Below, in pieces: positions 59,026 through 61,046 of a stretch of DNA of 61,046 nucleotides. The notes beneath the pieces were generated by a model that saw only the letters and a list, made by a program, of their open reading frames with translations, was not told the origin of the DNA and did no database searches. Numbering within the stretch: position 1 is the stretch's first letter; the number at the start of each line of letters is the position of its first letter. The DNA comes from WAPX01 sp964622075 (GTDB lineage: Archaea > Halobacteriota > Archaeoglobi > Archaeoglobales > Archaeoglobaceae). The DNA lies in NCBI GenBank assembly GCA_964622075.1, contig CAZUMR010000003.1:1-61046 (forward strand), given 5' to 3'. The translations under genes were made by a program, and so were the position numbers.

Positions 59026-59481
59026 TCAGTGTCCCATCAGTATTGGCCTAGCTATTGCGAACAGGAACTCGATTATCAGAATCCCTATCAGGATCTTGTA
59101 CTTGCTGTCCGCTTTTATTTCAGCACCAATCAAGCAGATCAGAGGAGTTACTGCAAGTATGCAAACTCCTAATATGCTCAGGCAGTCCATGGTGCCAAGA
59201 TGGTTTAGGAACCAGCTGTAACCGAATACTTTTATGCCCATTACTTTCTGCCAGAATGCGCTCGCCTTCAGTCCCCAATATTTAACGACTATCTCCCTTG
59301 AAAGAAATCCCTTGCCTGTTATGACATAGATAATTCCGGGAATGAACATTGCGATTAGCCCTACTATTGTCAGGATTTCCATTATTCTGCCAAACACGTA
59401 ATTCATTGGTTCTATTGGAACTTCTCTAAGCTCGGCACCAACACTTTCAACCGTTTCAGGCTTAACCTCAAGCTCCTGCAT
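59026..59481 (-). CDS. DUF1634-like membrane protein
   Basis: 151 residues with three or so hydrophobic segments. The C-terminal VCILAVTPLICLIGAEIKADSKYKILIGILIIEFLFAI fits the DUF1634 pattern (a conserved TP after the second helix, then a charged turn and the third helix). DUF1634 genes are often next to TauE/SafE permeases, as here (TSUP gene 15 bp upstream), where they may form a complex. GGAGGTGAT lies before the ATG. The partial gene at 60861-61046 has a similar C-terminus. Confidence 0.65.
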   Translation of the reverse strand: MQELEVKPETVESVGAELREVPIEPMNYVFGRIMEILTIVGLIAMFIPGIIYVITGKGFLSREIVVKYWGLKASAFWQKVMGIKVFGYSWFLNHLGTMDCLSILGVCILAVTPLICLIGAEIKADSKYKILIGILIIEFLFAIARPILMGH

Positions 59482-59496
59482 ATCCTATCACCTCCA

Positions 59497-60375
59497 TTAA
59501 ATGGGCGGAGCCATTCCAAGGCCGTGGAGACCCTTCCATATGTCCATAACCGCCGCAAACAGCATAATTACCATAACAAGGTACTTTATCGACTTTGGCC
59601 TTGATTTCACGGCAATTCTTGCACCAATCCTTGCACCTATCGTTATACCAAGAACTGAGGGCACTATAATCAGAGCAAGCATGGCTCCTCTTGCCATGTA
59701 AACCCAGCAGGCTGCTGCATCGTTTATCGTTATGATCATCATGCTTGTCGAAGTTGCTACCTTTAGAGGAGCACCCATTACCAGATTCAGCACAGGGACA
59801 TTGGCCCATCCAGCTCCAAGCCCGAACATTCCTGCTATGAATCCAACACCGGCAAAAGCCGGGAGAGCAATGAGTAGATTCGTTGTTCTGTATTCCACAA
59901 CTTTCCCGAGGCTGGGTTCATACCATGCACCGTGTATGTCCAGTTTTTCAGAAATCGGGTCTATGTGTGTTATCTGGGGAAATTCGACTCTCTTGGAAAA
60001 GAGGTACACCAGAAATACGACGAACAGTATGCATCCAAGTCCTATTTTTATGTAGCTCTTGCCCTGTGGAAACGCGTTTGTCACCCACAGACCTATTATG
60101 CCACCGAGTATCGAGAATATTATGGACACCACGACCACTGGAGCAAGAATTCTCAGATTTGCCAGTCCCTTTTTGGCAAAGTGAGGAGCTGAGGATAAAG
60201 CGGAAGTCATTGCCATTACAAGTCCTGCTCCTCTTATGAAGTCGGTGCTGAATGGGTAGAACGCCATTGTAAGCGGTGTGAAAAGGACTCCTCCACCAAC
60301 CCCGGCTATTGGCGCCACTATTCCTATTCCCAGCGTCATGAAAAACAAGGCCAGTACCCACATCCACCAGATCAA
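59497..60375 (-). CDS. TSUP-family permease (TauE/SafE type)
   Basis: 292 residues, about eight membrane helices. The N-terminal half reads GIVAPIAGVGGGVLFTPLTMAFYPFSTDFIRGAGLVMAMTSALSSAPHFAKKGLANLR and the second half GVGFIAGMFGLGAGWANVPVLNLVMGAPLKVATSTSMMIITINDAAACWVYMARG; both carry the G-x-G-x-G segment of TauE/SafE duplicated domains. Members export sulfite, sulfoacetate or other organosulfur anions. In an Archaeoglobales-type cell sulfite or thiosulfate is plausible but not proven. The start is probably a TTG at 60375 with GGAGGTGGAG upstream; a GTG at 60384 is the alternative. Confidence 0.85.
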   Translation of the reverse strand: MIWWMWVLALFFMTLGIGIVAPIAGVGGGVLFTPLTMAFYPFSTDFIRGAGLVMAMTSALSSAPHFAKKGLANLRILAPVVVVSIIFSILGGIIGLWVTNAFPQGKSYIKIGLGCILFVVFLVYLFSKRVEFPQITHIDPISEKLDIHGAWYEPSLGKVVEYRTTNLLIALPAFAGVGFIAGMFGLGAGWANVPVLNLVMGAPLKVATSTSMMIITINDAAACWVYMARGAMLALIIVPSVLGITIGARIGARIAVKSRPKSIKYLVMVIMLFAAVMDIWKGLHGLGMAPPI

Positions 60376-60860
60376 TACCTCCACCTCCGGCTAACCTTTA
60401 CGCCTCAGTTTACGTCTTGGTTTACATCGTGCTATACACCGGTCTATATACCGTTATTAACGGCACGTATATTTAATGTTTTCGAAATTTTTAGAAATCT
60501 ACTTCAAAAGCTGCATAGTCGACCAAATTTTTGGGACAAAATGTAAAAACTTTCAAAAAATAGAAAATAAATTAAACAGAGTTACAGAAAAATTCAAAAA
60601 GCCAGACGCTCAGAAAAGCAGGGCTTATCAACTCCTCTGCTGACTGAAAAAGAGATATCATCTGCGGGATGCATTTAATCTGCAAAACAGCCAGCAGATA
60701 CTGATTACACTCGAAGCAAGATTTTGAGATGACAAGAACTTCAAAGGCCGGTAACGTCAGATTCAGATCGCATTAGCGTGATGATTATGATAAAAAAATA
60801 TGGTGGGAATATATAAATCAATAAAATAAAAAAGCAAAAAAATAAATAAAAACCAGAAAG
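60376..60860. promoter_or_regulatory. 485-bp spacer with promoter and palindromes before the TSUP gene
   Basis: No ORF of note. The part near the TSUP gene holds TATA-like sequences on the minus strand (TATATAG at about 60445-60451 and TTAAATATA at about 60468-60476). A perfect palindrome CCGTTATTAACGG (60451-60463) and a partial one CGGTCTATATACCG (60440-60453) are possible operators. The part 60610-60790 is less AT-rich than its surroundings and could code for a small RNA, but I see no characteristic structure, so I leave it unassigned. Confidence 0.5.
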
Positions 60861-61046
60861 TTACTTCGTCTTTCCCTTAACCTTTACTGCCTTGGCAGCC
60901 TTGGCACCTGCTGCTGCCACTGACTTGACAAGTATTGAGGCTATGAACTCAAGAGCTGCTATGAGCAGAAGTATTCTGTAAGTTCCCTCAGCCTTTGCTG
61001 CTCCTGCGAGCATTGAGAGGAGCGGTGTTATCATGAGTATAAGAAC
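60861..61046 (-). CDS. Membrane protein with DUF1634-like C-terminus (5' end beyond window)
   Basis: The frame on the minus strand is open from the window edge to a TAA at 60861-60863: 61 residues reading VLILMITPLLSMLAGAAKAEG, then TYRILLLIAALEFIASILVKSV and an Ala/Lys-rich tail ending KVKGKTK. It resembles the C-terminus of the gene at 59026-59481 (ILAVTPLICLIGAEIKADSK and YKILIGILIIEFLFAI), so it is likely a paralogue. Only its C-terminal part is in the window. Confidence 0.7.
   Translation of the reverse strand, partial: VLILMITPLLSMLAGAAKAEGTYRILLLIAALEFIASILVKSVAAAGAKAAKAVKVKGKTK

Noticed and set aside
60610..60790. Possible small RNA in the spacer before the TSUP gene
   Set aside because: The composition is less AT-rich than around it and one GTGATGA (box C-like) occurs near 60776, but I could not find a matching box D or a stable fold.
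1..61046. CRISPR array, insertion sequences or prophage
   Set aside because: I saw no regularly spaced 24-37-bp repeats, no transposase or integrase frame and no phage structural genes. The short repeats found are tandem or a single pair.

Overview
This window comes from a thermophilic euryarchaeon of the Archaeoglobales (Archaeoglobus, Geoglobus or Ferroglobus type; I cannot fix the genus from sequence alone). The evidence is an archaeal ribosomal-protein superoperon, topoisomerase VI, the PolD small subunit DP1, GatE, AglB and archaeal signal peptidase, together with archaeal-type CODH/acetyl-CoA synthase, heterodisulfide reductase modules and methanofuran biosynthesis. Starts are of two kinds: genes inside operons carry strong GGTGAT or GGAGG sites 4 to 8 nt before ATG, GTG or TTG, while many first genes have a TATA box about 25 bp before the start codon and are probably leaderless.

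Layout. 1-5.3 kb: gatE (3' end cut off), a HisA-like TIM barrel divergent from mfnB, an AIR-synthase-like gene and a small DMT-type membrane gene. 5.4-8.1 kb: a stand-alone RAM domain, top6B and the GMP synthase glutaminase. 8.1-23.6 kb (minus strand): the S10/spc/alpha-type ribosomal cluster, running from a SPOUT methyltransferase gene through rpl3...rpl15, secY, a YidC-like gene and cmk. It includes a 50-codon rps14 at 15075-15227. 23.7-24.4 kb: an AT-rich orphan gene with a PD-(D/E)XK-like motif. 24.4-30.4 kb: an electron-transfer locus (HdrA-MvhD fusion, ferredoxin-FrhB fusion, six-cluster polyferredoxin, and divergent hdrC-hdrB). 30.5-39.1 kb: the CODH/ACS operon cdhA-cdhB-cdhC-(40-codon ORF)-cooC-cdhD-cdhE. 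39.1-42.0 kb: convergent hemL-hemC-cobA for tetrapyrrole and corrinoid synthesis. 42.1-44.5 kb: rps13-rps4-rps11-rpo3. 44.6-45.4 kb: a frameshifted AT-rich pseudogene between two roughly 50-bp direct repeats. 45.4-48.1 kb: tRNA-Asn, proS, a zinc-ribbon gene and initiator tRNA-Met. 48.2-50.9 kb: a two-gene cytochrome bd-like oxidase of the CydAA' type. 51.1-57.8 kb: aglB, signal peptidase, DP1, phosphomevalonate dehydratase small subunit and a site-2 protease. 57.8-61.0 kb: a winged-helix gene, an unknown gene, and DUF1634-like/TSUP membrane genes including a partial second DUF1634-like copy at the window edge.

How it fits together. CODH/ACS makes or splits acetyl-CoA using ferredoxin and a corrinoid protein. 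The neighbouring Hdr/FrhB/polyferredoxin locus has the parts expected for a flavin-based electron-bifurcating complex that could link ferredoxin, F420 and a disulfide-type acceptor. The hem/cob genes supply precursors for siroheme and the corrinoid. The CydAA' pair suggests oxygen detoxification or a respiratory use of oxygen.

The observations most worth checking are: a 40-codon ORF that resembles the CdhC C-terminal tail, a cooC gene whose P-loop can only be reached from an AUA (or AUC) start, the composition of the Hdr locus, the CydAA' oxidase with a perfect palindrome in front of it, and the repeat-flanked pseudogene.
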